Origin: Liolophura sinensis
Lineage: Eukaryota > Mollusca > Polyplacophora > Chitonida > Chitonidae
Reading direction: 5' to 3'
Length of the DNA stretch: 64,000 nucleotides
Assembly: GCF_032854445.1 (NCBI RefSeq)
Contig: NC_088304.1
Span: forward strand, 31,813,732-31,877,731
The notes below the pieces were generated by a model. It was not told where the DNA came from. It searched no databases and saw only the letters and a list, made by a program, of their open reading frames with translations. Made by a program: the position numbers and the translations under genes. This document shows positions 12,335-23,384 of the stretch, piece by piece; position 1 is the first letter of the stretch, and each line of letters opens with the position of its first letter.

Positions 12335-12403
12335 TTGGTCTGCTTGCAGAATGAGACTTAACAATCCTTGGCAAAGATCTCGGCATCACCACCAATTACC
12401 GAC

Positions 12404-15400
12404 ATGGCTTTATCATCGTTTTGTCGAGTCCTCCTCTGCGCTTCGGTCGTCCAGTTCTTGTTGGCGGCCAGTACCCTTGCCGGCGCTCACGACGTTAGGA
12501 CAGAAAACAACTGGTGTGGGCGATGCAAAATGACGCAGTCCGATGACCACATGCCGGGGATAAATGGTGAGAGATCTATTTGTATTGGATCATGTAATTA
12601 TTAATGTATAATGCCCATTATGTTTGACGGTTGGTATACAACTTCCGACACCTGCCTTATTATGGTTATTCTGTATTGTTACCTTTTTCTCAGACCCACA
12701 AATTGTATAAAAGTCATTATATTTTAAAGTCTATTTAATACTATATTTTCAAACCTTTTTTCGCATTATTTTGAAAGCGGGAAAATCTATATAAACTTAA
12801 CTGAATAAGATATTTTATCAGAGATGCTTTCACAAAAGATTAACTATTTCTTAAATACTACCTGAACGAATAAAGAATCTTTTTATAACGAAAGCGATGT
12901 GAACAAGACTTGATAGTGCCTATATCATCCGAATAGACAACCATATTTTATCCTATTTTAAATGGTTTTTATGATCAAGCAAAAAACGTATGAAGAAATC
13001 ACTAAAATTCGTGTACGGACAGTTTTGCCTGACGCTTCGAATGGCACTGGCTCCCTCTCCGTTGTCTATATTCACTCATTTGATAACTCGATAAAACACT
13101 AAAAAAATCATGTTAATTTTAGCGGAAAGTCTGCTGTCTAAGTGATGCTAGAATGTATTGTATTATTAATGCTAACGTAATAGTTCAATAGAATGGCTAA
13201 GTCAAATTTATAGAATATGTGTTATATTTAACAGAGCCATCTGCTGCAATAACAAAATGCATTATAGCATTACTCAGACAACAGACTTTCTGTTAAAACT
13301 AACGGATCTTAACTGGTCTTTGAAACATAAAAAGCTGTCACTTTTTGAGCGACGGTAATGTTCATGGGTGGAGGAAGGCGAGATGCCCGGATAAAACCAC
13401 GGACCTTCAATAGGTACCGGACAAACCATTTGACTTAAAGTCACAGACGGATAACCAAAAGCTGTTTTTTAGACCTTCAGGGGCCAAACTATTGTTCATA
13501 TGTATGACCTGGGCCCAGTTTCACAAAGCGACGTACGACATTTTTTTATCGTACATTTGTCGGATGATATTTTTTAAGTCACCACTACCATTTATGGACC
13601 ATTTTCCTGCATGTACGACATCTTTGTAAAGCTGGGACCAGGTGCATAGAGTAGACTGCTGCCGCTAGTTGCAAGTACCTGCAGTGCACTGCTCTGATTT
13701 TTCTCTCTAGATTTTACGTCTTAATGATATTGATATGTGACTGATGTACTTCCTCGGCATCGTAATTGGCGTATTGGTTTCTGCGATGGCTTTGCTCTAT
13801 TTTTTTGCCACTTACAACACAATATAGTCTACTCTACTTAGGTGTAATGTGTTTTTTGTTACACCGTAGTCGTTACTTCACTTTATGTATTTGTTTTTGG
13901 GTTATTGCCATGTGCAAGAGTTTGTCACTTGATATGACGGTGGTTAGTTTTATTGGAGGGTAAACCACTATACGCCGCGGCCAAGGTAGCGAAATGTGGA
14001 TTTGGAACAGGAACTCTTTCATCCCATGGTTCTCAACTATGGCCTGTTAGTTGCAGCGAACCAGCGCCCAGCTTCACAACGATGTCCTATATGTACGATT
14101 ATCGTACATTTGTGATTTGTGATGTACCAAATATCGTACGATAAAAGTACAATAAAAAATGTCGTACACCGCTTTGTGTGACTGGGTTCACATCTTTAAC
14201 CCTCTCGTTTGCTTGGGATTAACTTGTTTTTCCAAACGTTGAGTCTAAATTGTCACTGCATTGAAGTAACTTTTCGCGAACTTGTAACCTGTATAGTCAC
14301 ACTTTAGTCTCACTGACTTTGCTGTAGGCCTAAACATTGTGTCAAATTACAATCCTCTGTACTCCGAAGCATTTCGCCTACGTACTTTTGAGATAAATTT
14401 TTCTTTGTCAGATAGCTGTTTTAAATGGTTCATCAGTATGCATGCGAGTAACGTTCATACCAACGTGGGATAAACAAACACACATGTCCATGTATGCTAC
14501 AACATTTCACAAGGGTTTTCCAGTTTTCGACTTCAAAATGTACTCGAGCCCAGTTAAAGGAAAACAAAATACTAAAATGAAGTATTTGTCAGCTGAAAGA
14601 CCATTAAACACTGTCCGTGAAAATAATTTCATTTATTTTTTTAGAATGTTTCACACCGACAAAAATGTGTTTAAACCACAGGATTCTATGGTGGTCTGTT
14701 GGCACCCAAGTATCAGTGACGTCACAGCAATATTTTTGGCTTCAAATAGTTGGTTTCAAGGTCGATTTATTGAATGCAATTATAGCTCTAAATGAAGATG
14801 CATTTTGAATGATGAAATAAATCAGTCTATATGTGTGTCAAGAAACAGAAAGCTGAAGTGACACCACCGTTCCCAATACGGTCAGAAAAGGCAGTAGAAT
14901 ATAATGTTTCATAAATGAATCAAACTATTTTCCCAGAATATATTTAATGGTCCTTCATCTGACATGTACTTCATGCTAGCGATTTCATTGCTTTTAAAAT
15001 CTCGTCTGTCATAGACTCACACAAACTGCATGAAATTTCCTGAATTGAGTGTGAATTGTTTATTTTGCATATCACGTGGGTTTATCATACTCCCTAAAGC
15101 ACATGCGTCACTATATACTTTTCGCTTTACATCAGTGTAACCAGTAGCAAAGTTTGTACAGAAATCTTGAACAACGCAGAGGTCACTGCTGTAACGGTGA
15201 TGAGGCAGGAAGTGATGTCAGAAAACGTAAACAATCTGTCTCAACCTTCGTCTCTAATAATACTTGATACACTTGCCTTCTCTTTAGGCCTACCTAGAGA
15301 ATGTGCAACACGATTGTAACCAAAAATAATTGTATTGATGAATGCTGATTAAATAGTCCCGCGGGAGGACACAAGTGGTTAGGCTAATCCTAAACAAATC

Positions 15401-15753
15401 ACCGTGCGCCTCACATGCTCCAAAAGTCAGACTTGTCTAGTGGTGACAGTGATGTAAAGTGAAAGGCAGAGAGCGACGCATGCTCTGTAAGGAGGGCTTG
15501 AAACATCTGTCTAGCGCATAGCGCATTTGTCTCTCTCTTGGCTCACTTTACATCACTGCTAGAACTGAACAAGCTTGACCTTTGGAGCCTGTATGACGCA
15601 CTTGGGCTTCTTTAGGCTTAGTCTCATCACTTGTGTCCACCCGTGGAACTATTTAATCAGCATTCATCAATTAAATTGCTAGATTTATATTGGTTTGATG
15701 TAGATGATGTAGATACTTCAGATAAATAAAACGCATGTGTATAGGCCTAGTGC

Positions 15754-15784
<31 letters not shown>

Positions 15785-18276
15785 GACTGGTGTTTTACGC
15801 CGTACTCAAGAATATCTCACTTATACGACTGCGACCAGCATTATGGTGGGAGGAAACCGGGCAGAGCCCAAGGGAAACTCACGACCATCCTCAGGTTGTT
15901 GACACACCTTCCCACGAACGGCCAGAGAGGAAGCCAGAATGAGCTAGGCTTGAACTCACAGCGACCGAATTGGTGACAGAGTCCTGGGTCATTACGTTGC
16001 GCTAGCGCGATAACCAACTGAGCCTCGCAGGCCCCCGTGCATTATTAGAAACAGCACAGTTTGAGACAGAGCCTTTTGCGTTGTTTAATATGACTTTCTA
16101 CCGCATCACTGTGATTCTAGCGACCTCTACGTTGTTCAAGATTTCTATACAAAATGTCCTTGTGCAGCATGGTGTAAGTAATGTAAAGCGAATGTTAGAG
16201 AGCGGCACATGCGCTGTAAGGAATATCCTTATTTGACTCCCTTGGACATTAAAAAGTCCTGGATCAAGGGCGATAACCCAATTCAAATACTGTCTCATCT
16301 CATAACATTCTAGCATTTTGAATTGGATTGCATTTAGCTCGCCTTGGATATGCCTATGTTAAGTATTGTAAACAGTACCATTCTGTAGAACGTAAACACT
16401 GTGGATAGGTAATTATGTTGTTGAAAGTAAACATTGTTATTTTTTTTAACACTATTAAACACTGCTTCTTGTTCACTCCATCGTCCAAAGTGAAAACTGC
16501 TTCGTGTTAACTCCATCGTGCAAAGTGAACACTGCTTCGTGTTGACTTTTAACATTTCTTCTGTTGTATATTGTCAGAACTGTTCACTCTTTGTAGAAAA
16601 GGAAGACTGCTGTACAAAGATCCAGCTGGACATCGAAAGCACGTGGCGTCAAATCAACCATAACGAGTGTGCAGTTGAAGGCCCTAGAATCTGCAGTTCC
16701 AAACATTACATGAGAAAACCAGGTAGATATGCACTCAAACAAGTGTCATGTGGAATACATCAGATATAACGCCTCACCCAGTCGAAATTATCTGACACCT
16801 AGACTTGCAATATTTGATACTTTTCCATTGATTGATGTTGAATACAAGGAAAGAGAAATACCAAACTTACCAATTTTAAGAGTAAACCGGCAATTCCAGA
16901 CTTTTTTGGTGGTAGGAACTATCAAGCTCATGAACTCTTACAGATTTCTTTCCGTCTGTAGGCTAGAACTGTATAAACAGTTTATTTTGACATGGTATGT
17001 AAAGACGGAAGTCAACGATAACGCAAAAACATTAGAGCCACAATTTCACTTGATAAGATGTGCTTGCATTTGTATCTGATCAGTCAGAGACAGAACCCTG
17101 CGATGCAAAGTTTACATTACTGAGCAAGCGACTTGCTATATGACACGCTGAACGCTCAACGATCAGTCAGAGACAGAACCCTGCGATGCAAAGTTTACAT
17201 TACTGAGCAAGTGACATGCTATATGACACGCTGAACGCTCAATGACGAACGTTCATACCTGACCATACTCACCATTTCAAGAGACTTTCTTGATAGATTC
17301 CTTCGGTGGCCTAATGACTAGGCTCCCGCATCCAAGTAGGGAGACACAGGGATCAAACCTTTATTGGGTCATATCAAAGACTTCCAAAAAAAAAAACAAA
17401 AAACAAACAAATAAAAAAAAGAAACAAACTTGCTGCTGCCTCGCTTGGCGCTCAGAGGTTAGAACAAGGAAACACTGTGACTGGGTGGGATGTCATGTCT
17501 GGTGTCTCCGGTATAACACCTCAGTGGCGGCTGGACTTTGGTGGCATGGACTTTGGCGGCATGGACTCACTTAGCTACAAGGAGTACGCCTATATGTCAC
17601 ACACCTAATGAATCCTCGTCGTCATAGAGTCTGTGACTGAAAATTTGTTAGGTACAACGTTAAATCCCAAGCATACATATGGGCAATATAATGATAAATA
17701 AGGCATCAGTGTTTTTCAAATCTGAAGCTTTTGTTCGGGCACAAGAACATTTTGATATTCTAACAGAAAAGTTCCTACTGACTTTCAGAGCCATCGAATA
17801 CGGACAGGTGCAAATTCAAATTCCGGGTAAACGAGTCAGCGCTACAAGGACTCGACGTAGACGTCGCTTCCTTGCGATTTCAGTGGAGCAGTACGTCTAA
17901 TGTTCCGCAGAATGTCACTGTCAGGCTGTGGTTTGGAGAGCGAGGCTGTCGATCGGTGAGTGGGAATCACCTGCAACGTGTGTTACCCGTGAACCAAGGT
18001 TGTAACACGATATACATCGCTGATATTTTGAACATCCGGCATATGCCCACACAACTCTCCAACGACAACATGGTCAACTTCTGTGTTGTGTTTCGAACAG
18101 AGAACGAGCAGTGCCGCAGGGAAAGCGTAAAGCCTGTACTCGCTATCTCCCTTCTGGAGAGAGCCAGCAACAATTGTAGGCAGATTTCTCTGTCTGACTG
18201 GTCCTCTTGCTTGCAGCGTAGATTGAAAAATCCCAGGAGCGACTATTGCAACACTCTGCGCCTTGCTTCCATCTGA
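12404..18276 (+). CDS. Secreted Cys-rich protein resembling a TGF-beta latency prodomain, ligand domain absent
   Basis: Three exons joined by hand: 12404-12566, 16597-16722 and 17789-18276, with phases 1 and 1 and a total of 777 bases (258 aa plus stop). Residues 1-28 form a signal peptide. Residues 36-96 are Cys-rich (WCGRCK, then DCCTKI). From residue 104 the pattern CKFKFRV, DVASLRFQW, NVTVRLWF, IYIADIL, NFCVVF and KPVLAISLLERA (211-222) follows the beta-sandwich of TGF-beta family prodomains. The last block resembles the (N)RPFL..PLERA segment of vertebrate TGF-beta latency peptide. No furin site followed by a cystine-knot ligand is present; the protein stops 36 residues later. I may have missed symmetrical phase-1 exons in the 4-kb first intron. 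The gene is well supported by its splicing, but the family call is only a resemblance. Confidence 0.6.
13096..13330. mobile_element. Palindromic MITE, 'CACTCAAAAA' family, copy 2
   Basis: Diverged copy: 'aaaacactaaaaaaatcatg' at the left, then 'gctgtctaagtgatgctaga'. The inverse, 'cattactcagacaacagact', is at the right. Confidence 0.65.
13509..13635. mobile_element. Foldback element, 'TTTCACAAAGCGACGTACGAC' type
   Basis: The left end 'gggcccagtttcacaaagcg' with 'acgtacgac' is mirrored at the right by 'gtacgacatctttgtaaagc' and 'tgggacc'. A second element with the same ends lies at 14069-14190. Confidence 0.6.
14069..14190. mobile_element. Foldback element related to 13509-13635
   Basis: The left 'gcgcccagcttcacaacgat' and the right 'gtcgtacaccgctttgtgtg' with 'actgggttc' are inverse. 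The centre contains nested GTACGA/TCGTAC palindromes. Confidence 0.6.
15095..15260. repeat. Dispersed repeat, copy 1
   Basis: 'tttgtacagaaatcttgaac' followed by 'ggtgatgaggcaggaa' recurs in the same orientation at about 33270-33410. An inverted partial copy is at about 16090-16170 ('ttgttcaagatttctataca'). Confidence 0.6.
15334..15671. mobile_element. MITE with TIR of about 24 bp
   Basis: The left terminus ATTGATGAATGCTGATTAAA continues to TAGT, and the right terminus is its exact inverse ending CAGCATTCATCAAT. Inner arms around 'gtgatgtaaagtga' and 'tcactttacatcac' are also inverted. No ORF is present. Confidence 0.8.
15760..16036 (-). mobile_element. SINE family A, full length, with target-site duplication
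   Basis: Reverse-oriented complete copy with a (TTTA)n tail at the left, then the body, then the tRNA-like head 'cgataaccaactgagcctcg' with 'caggccc' at the right. The direct repeat GTGCATTATT at 15750-15759 and 16037-16046 marks the insertion. Confidence 0.9.
17078..17243. repeat. Two-copy tandem duplication, 83-bp unit
   Basis: The block beginning gatcagtcagagacagaacc occurs at 17078 and again at 17161 with only a few substitutions, so it is a recent duplication. It lies in intron 2 of the prodomain-like gene. Confidence 0.9.
17295..17675 (+). mobile_element. SINE family C copy 2
   Basis: The head 'cggtggcctaatgactaggc' with 'tcccgcatcc' resembles a tRNA A box. An A-rich tract lies at 17379-17420. 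The body 'gactgggtgggatgtcatgt' and tail 'acaacgttaaatcccaagca' match the copy at 6440. Confidence 0.7.
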
Positions 18277-18690
18277 AGAATGTGTGGAGAGATAGAATAA
18301 GAGAGAAAGATTGAGAAAGAAGGACAAGAGATTTACAAGACAGTCTTTTCATGTATTTACCTAAAATCTAAGCACCAATTTTGTCATTAGTGTTCTCTTG
18401 CTGGAAGAAAATATTTAACTTCTGTCACCCCCATCCCAGCCACCTCCACGAAAGCCTAAGATTTTTCTCTCTCGCCAGTACCTACGATTTTAGTGTATGG
18501 TTTATTGACATTTTTCTATTTACCATTTAAGTTTTGCTCCCCTTCCTTTCTCGAAAGATTGGACAATTTTTTCTCATTACAATATACGTCATTAAGTTTT
18601 GTCCCCTCTCACACTCCCTCAAAAGCCTTAAGACATTGTTCATGTGCATTATGTTTTAATGTATTACACAGAAAAAGTAAATAAGCTGAT

Positions 18691-18696
18691 AATAAA
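18691..18696 (+). terminator. Poly(A) signal AATAAA
   Basis: The first clear hexamer after the prodomain-like stop at 18276, implying a 3' UTR of about 430 bases. Confidence 0.5.
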
Positions 18697-19239
18697 AGGT
18701 TTAGTTTCCACAATATAGGCTAAATACATTGTAGTTTTGTTGTTAACATTTTACAATTAGCCACGACTTGAGATCAAGCAAAACGACGGCTTTTAATTAT
18801 GTTTCTTAGCAACAAGACCAATTATGTTTTCGATGAATACTAATCTAAATTGTAAAAACAAATGTTTACCCGTGTATTGGAATAAAGGAGGAGTTAAATG
18901 TTGTTTATATTTCAGAAGTCACTTCTACAGAGCTATCTACACAATTTCAGTTTTTTTGAAACGCGAGACAACGTCGTCTAGATAAAAAATTACGAAAAAT
19001 TGATTTTCAAAATTAAAAAACAAAACATCATGTGGTTGAATTTGTGAAGCACATTTTAAAATCATAATATATGTAAAGCACTGCCTGAGTCAAAAATAAA
19101 ACTATGAATTATTTTGAGGAAAACTGGCCTAGTTTAGCCCTTTAACTGGTCTTAAGCTGAAGTTTAATAGTTTAGAACACAACACTGCATTGTTTATTAG
19201 TGTCAACCCTAGCTTGTTTCCGACTAGCCACGAGGCAGT

Positions 19240-19590
19240 AGTTGACAACTGCTGTTCCACAATGTTCACTTTAATCTGTTCCCTTTAATTTCTTCCTGAC
19301 TCGACACCAGGCAGCTATTAGGTAACACACGTGTACTGTTAGGGAACATGCTCTTGTTCGATTATTCCAGATCTCGCCATTAGGTCGTAATTAGGTAACA
19401 CATGTGTACTGCTGTGAAACAATGCTCATGTTCGATTGTTCCCCATCTAACCATTAAGTCGCAATTAGGTAACACGCGTGTGCTGTTGGAGAACAATGCT
19501 CACTTTCGTTTGTTACTGAACTCGCCATTAGTCGTAATTAAAACATACGTAACATACCACTGGGGAATAATGCTCACCTTTGTATGAACG
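19240..19590. repeat. About 80-bp tandem repeat, four diverged units
   Basis: Each unit holds 'taattaggtaacac' followed by 'gtgtact', 'gaacaatgctca', 'ttcgattgttcc' and 'cgccattaggtcg'. The rest of 18700-20615 shows no gene. Confidence 0.75.
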
Positions 19591-19599
19591 TGACATATT

Positions 19600-20615
19600 A
19601 CGTGACAGATTTTTTTTTCAAACTGTTTTTATTTTGTATTGTCTTTTAACCCCGTAAACCCTCCTAATGATTGTCACAGGATATAAGGTCCCAGTTTCTT
19701 TGAGCGCACTCAGCATTAAGTAGTCCGTATCTAAGTGTACTTTATATCTCCGCAACATATGCTGTCATGGTAGTTAAGTGCTTACTTAGCTAAATTCGCT
19801 TCATGACAGGGACCCAACGTTGAACTTGGGCCACGCAATGACCTCACTGGACACAGTGGTGGCGACGTCATGACTTAGTGTTAATTTTTGAACAAACCTG
19901 TGAAGTTGTGGCACGAGGACACACAAGGTGACGTAATGGATTTCCACAGGGGGCCATAGAACAATACCGTAATGGCATATTGGTACATTGTTTTGGTTCA
20001 AATAAATCAATATGTAACGATATTCATTTTTATGCTTTTATGCCTTTGCCAATAGGTCAACGGCTATTGGGCGTTTGCTAATGTTCTTGCATACTTTTAC
20101 CTTCAGGACTACAGGATGTCTCTCAACTGGGTCTTAGCAATAGAATTACTAGGGTGTTTACTAATAGAACTTTGGCTATAGGATATTGGTGACTTTCTTT
20201 TTGCATCAAACCTGATTTGGAGGTTTTGGAACTAATTTATTGCTTGGAACTATTCATTTGGATGTAAGATGAGAATTTTGGGGTTATTTTCGCGTGAGAC
20301 AGACATAATATTCATTAAAGTTTTGATACTGATGGAATGTAGAAAATATAAACTCAGGAAAACATTGTGACCCAGCGATGGTATATAAAGTAAATGCACT
20401 ACATATTTTGCTGAAGGGACGTTAAGAAATAAAGCTATTTTAAACGTAAATAAGTAAAAAAAAATAAAACCAAAAGAAAACAGTTCAAAGATTTTGAAAC
20501 TGTTAGCTATTGGAACACTGCAGCTATTCAGATAACATATTTTGAAATCGTTACCATGCATGGCTGATTTTGATTGTAATGTTATTGTGGTAATATTTGT
20601 AATGTTTAAGGTTTT
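19600..20615. other. No gene recognised
   Basis: Intergenic AT-rich sequence. The ORFs at 19801 and 20250 have no supporting features. Confidence 0.5.
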
Positions 20616-20617
20616 AA

Positions 20618-21030
20618 ATGTTGAAAATACTTACGATGGATATGTTAGTGATGATCATTTTTGAAAATATTACGATGAATATGTTAGTGGTGGTCATTTT
20701 TGACAATGTTACGATCAGTATGTTAGTGGTGGTCATTTTTGACAATGTTACGATCAGTGTGTTAGTGGTGGTCATTTTTGACAATGTTACGATCAATATG
20801 TCAGTGGTGGTCATTTTTGACAATGTTACGATTAATATGTCAGTGGTGGTCATTTTCGACAATGTTACGATCAGTATGTTAGTGGTGGTCATTTTTGAAT
20901 ATGTTACGATCAATATGTCAGTGGGGGTCATTTTTGACAATGTTACGATCATTATGTCAGTGGTGGTCATTTTTGAGAATATTACGATCAATATGTTAGT
21001 GGTGGTCATTTTTGACAATGTTACGATATG
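20618..21030. repeat. 39-bp minisatellite, about 10 units
   Basis: The unit reads roughly gacaatgttacgatcagtat followed by gttagtggtggtcattttt. The 39-base period keeps long reading frames open on both strands (13-residue repeats). These are by-products of the array. Confidence 0.9.
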
Positions 21031-21224
21031 TGATAACGATAATAATGGGAATTAGAAATTATAAGAGGTAATGATGTTAAATGTATCTAATGGTATTATT
21101 ATTTCGGGTAAAAGCGTTAGTAGCGATGATTATCGTAAGTAATAATGGTAACGTTTGTTTGGACCAATCCTTGACTAATGATGACAATTTAATGGTTGCA
21201 ATATTAGCACTGGTGGCAAATTTT

Positions 21225-21390
21225 GTAACTGATGCTCTATCGGCCATAGTAATCCTTTGTAACTGGTAATCCTTTGTAACTAATGCTCTATCGACCATGG
21301 TAATCCTTTGTAACTGGTAATCCTTTGTAGCTGATGCTCTATCGACCATGGTAATCCTTTGTAACTGGTAATCCTTTGTTGAGATGTTCA
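21225..21390. repeat. About 51-bp tandem repeat, three units
   Basis: 'tgtaactggtaatcctttgt' followed by 'gctctatcgaccatggtaat' repeats with few changes. Confidence 0.85.
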
Positions 21391-22160
21391 CTGAAGCGCT
21401 CCAGAATTGCTAAAACAATGGACAGAATGGTGTTAAAGAGCCTTCAGCTCTAGGATTTCGTGCATGTGTTATACTTAAAAAGAGCATATTGTTTGTCGAA
21501 AACGGGGTCACACAATAAGAGTCAGAATCGGCTTTTGAAATGATAATGTATACAGGGTATGGCTATACAGATATACAATATAGCAATATGGATGAACACG
21601 TCACAGGTAATGTCTTACTGTTGGTCTGTAGTCTTGCCTCAGTTTTCAATCTTCCGGAAGATAGTTCAAGTCCTGTTTTCAGAGTTTCGGTCAAACTCAT
21701 TTGCTTTATCGGAAGCATTTAGAGCTAAAGTCCACTGACAAAATGGCTGCCCATAAAATTTCCAAAGTATAAAAAATAAGTATCGACTATATTGCTCGTG
21801 ATCTCCATTTGTTTTGAGTTGTAAACATCGTCATTATTTTAGTTACGTACATTTTCGATCTGTTGTCATTGTTTTCTTTTCCTCTAATTGGATGTTTCCA
21901 CTCAAGGCTATGGTGTATGAGGAATCTGTACCTTAATGCAAGGTTATCACAGAGGTAAAGAATGAGCAGAGTTTGTATTCGGTTTACTGACATGCGTGTA
22001 TTACCACCAGACCAAATGAACACGTTTCTCCTGGAAATGTCGAATGATGATCTCAATAAATAACAAAGAAAATAAATACGCTTACTTTGTTTTCATTGAG
22101 AGTGAGGAAGGAATCGGATGTTTATCCATCGTGCTAAATTAGCATGGAGTAGTGGTGTTT
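21391..22160. other. No gene recognised
   Basis: I see no exon or repeat with support here. Confidence 0.5.
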
Positions 22161-22164
22161 AAGA

Positions 22165-22735
22165 CTGTTAGGGTGTAGGGGTTTCAGGTTGGGCGTGTAG
22201 AGGATTTGGGGTGTAGGTGGTAGGGCGTGTAGAGGATTTGAAGTATAGGTGGTTGGGCGTCTAGAGGATTTGAAGTATAGGTGGTTGGGCGTGTAGAGGA
22301 TTTGGGGTGAAGGTGGTTGGGCGTGTAGAGGATTTGGGTGTAGGTGGTTGGGGTTGTAGGGGTTGAAGGTGCAGGTGTTGAAGGGGATGTAGGGGTTGAG
22401 GGTGTAGGGGATTGGAGGTGTAGGGGTTGGAGGTATAGGGGTTGTGAGAGTAGGGGATGGGGGCGTAGACGTCAGGGGTAAAGGAGGTGTAGGGGTTGAG
22501 GGTGTAGACGTTAGGGTAAAGTAGGTGTAGGGGTTGGGGGTGTAGACGTTAGGGGTAAAGGTGGTGTAGGGGTTGGGGGTGTAGACGTTAGGGGTAAAGG
22601 TGGTATAGGGGTTGGAGGTGTAGGCGTTAGGGGTAAAGGTGGTGTAGGGGTTGGGGGTGTAGACGTTAGGGGTAAAGGTGGTGTAGGGGTTGGGGGTGTA
22701 GACGTTAGGGGAAAAGGGGTGTATGGGTTGGGATT
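22165..22735. repeat. G-rich minisatellite, units about 33-39 bp
   Basis: The left part repeats 'gggcgtgtagaggatttggg'. The right part repeats a 39-bp unit of 'ggtgtagacgttaggggtaa' followed by 'aggtggtgtaggggttggg'. The plus strand is strongly G-rich with many GGGG and TTAGGGG runs, so G-quadruplex formation is plausible. The minus-strand Pro/Thr-rich ORF is an array artefact. Confidence 0.9.
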
Positions 22736-22749
22736 GATTATGGGATTAA

Positions 22750-23380
22750 ACAATGTTCGAAGAGAACTGGGGTCTTGCCTGGTTCAGTAGTCTTATGTGT
22801 CACTTTTATTTGCTTGTAAAATAGGCCTTTCAACAGTACGATATACACGTTCAAAACCGACCTGGGGCAGGGAATTTTATCATTTTCTCAATGTTCGGGA
22901 GGCCTTGGTGACAGACATTACGTGGTTGTGGATGCTCATGTGACCGTTAGCGTAGCCTAGAGTTCCCTGAAGACCAGTGTACATATCTGTTTGTAAGTTG
23001 TAAGAAAGTTCACAGAAGTGAAACATTCTTGAGTATGGCTTTAAATAACAATCGAATAAGCTTAAGAGCACGAATCTAGTCGTCGCTTTTAGGACATCAG
23101 CTTTCAGTATATTTGACTTGTAGCATAAAACTGAGTGCTTTCTTACCAGAGAAATAGACGTGTCTTGATATAGAATGACAATGACATTGCGCCGCTTCAC
23201 TGAAATATCATGCCGCAGGTACAAGACAAACCAATATTTCTCATCTGATACAGAGCGCCAAGCGAGAAAGGGCCAAGATAACCCCGGAGTCTATAAAATT
23301 ATGAATATGAACTCACTCAGGACTGGAAAGAACACGGGACAGCAGGGCTGCTGACAGGTATGAGGCACCTCAAGGACACA
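22750..23380. other. No gene recognised
   Basis: Contains a minus-strand open frame (22880-23224) without splice or domain support. Part of it near 23015-23045 is a decayed family A SINE tail ('cttgagtatggctttaaa'). Confidence 0.45.
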
Positions 23381-23384
23381 GTAC

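Larger units (their letters stand above)
12567..16596 (+). other. Intron 1 of the prodomain-like gene
   Basis: About 4 kb filled with foldback elements (13096, 13509, 14069, 15334) and a SINE (15760). The open frames around 13766-14144 and 14442-14808 lack splice sites and domain character and look like chance. Confidence 0.6.

Noticed and set aside
14442-14808. 117-codon plus-strand ORF
   Set aside because: It is AT-rich, has no splice sites in phase with the neighbouring exons and no recognisable motif.
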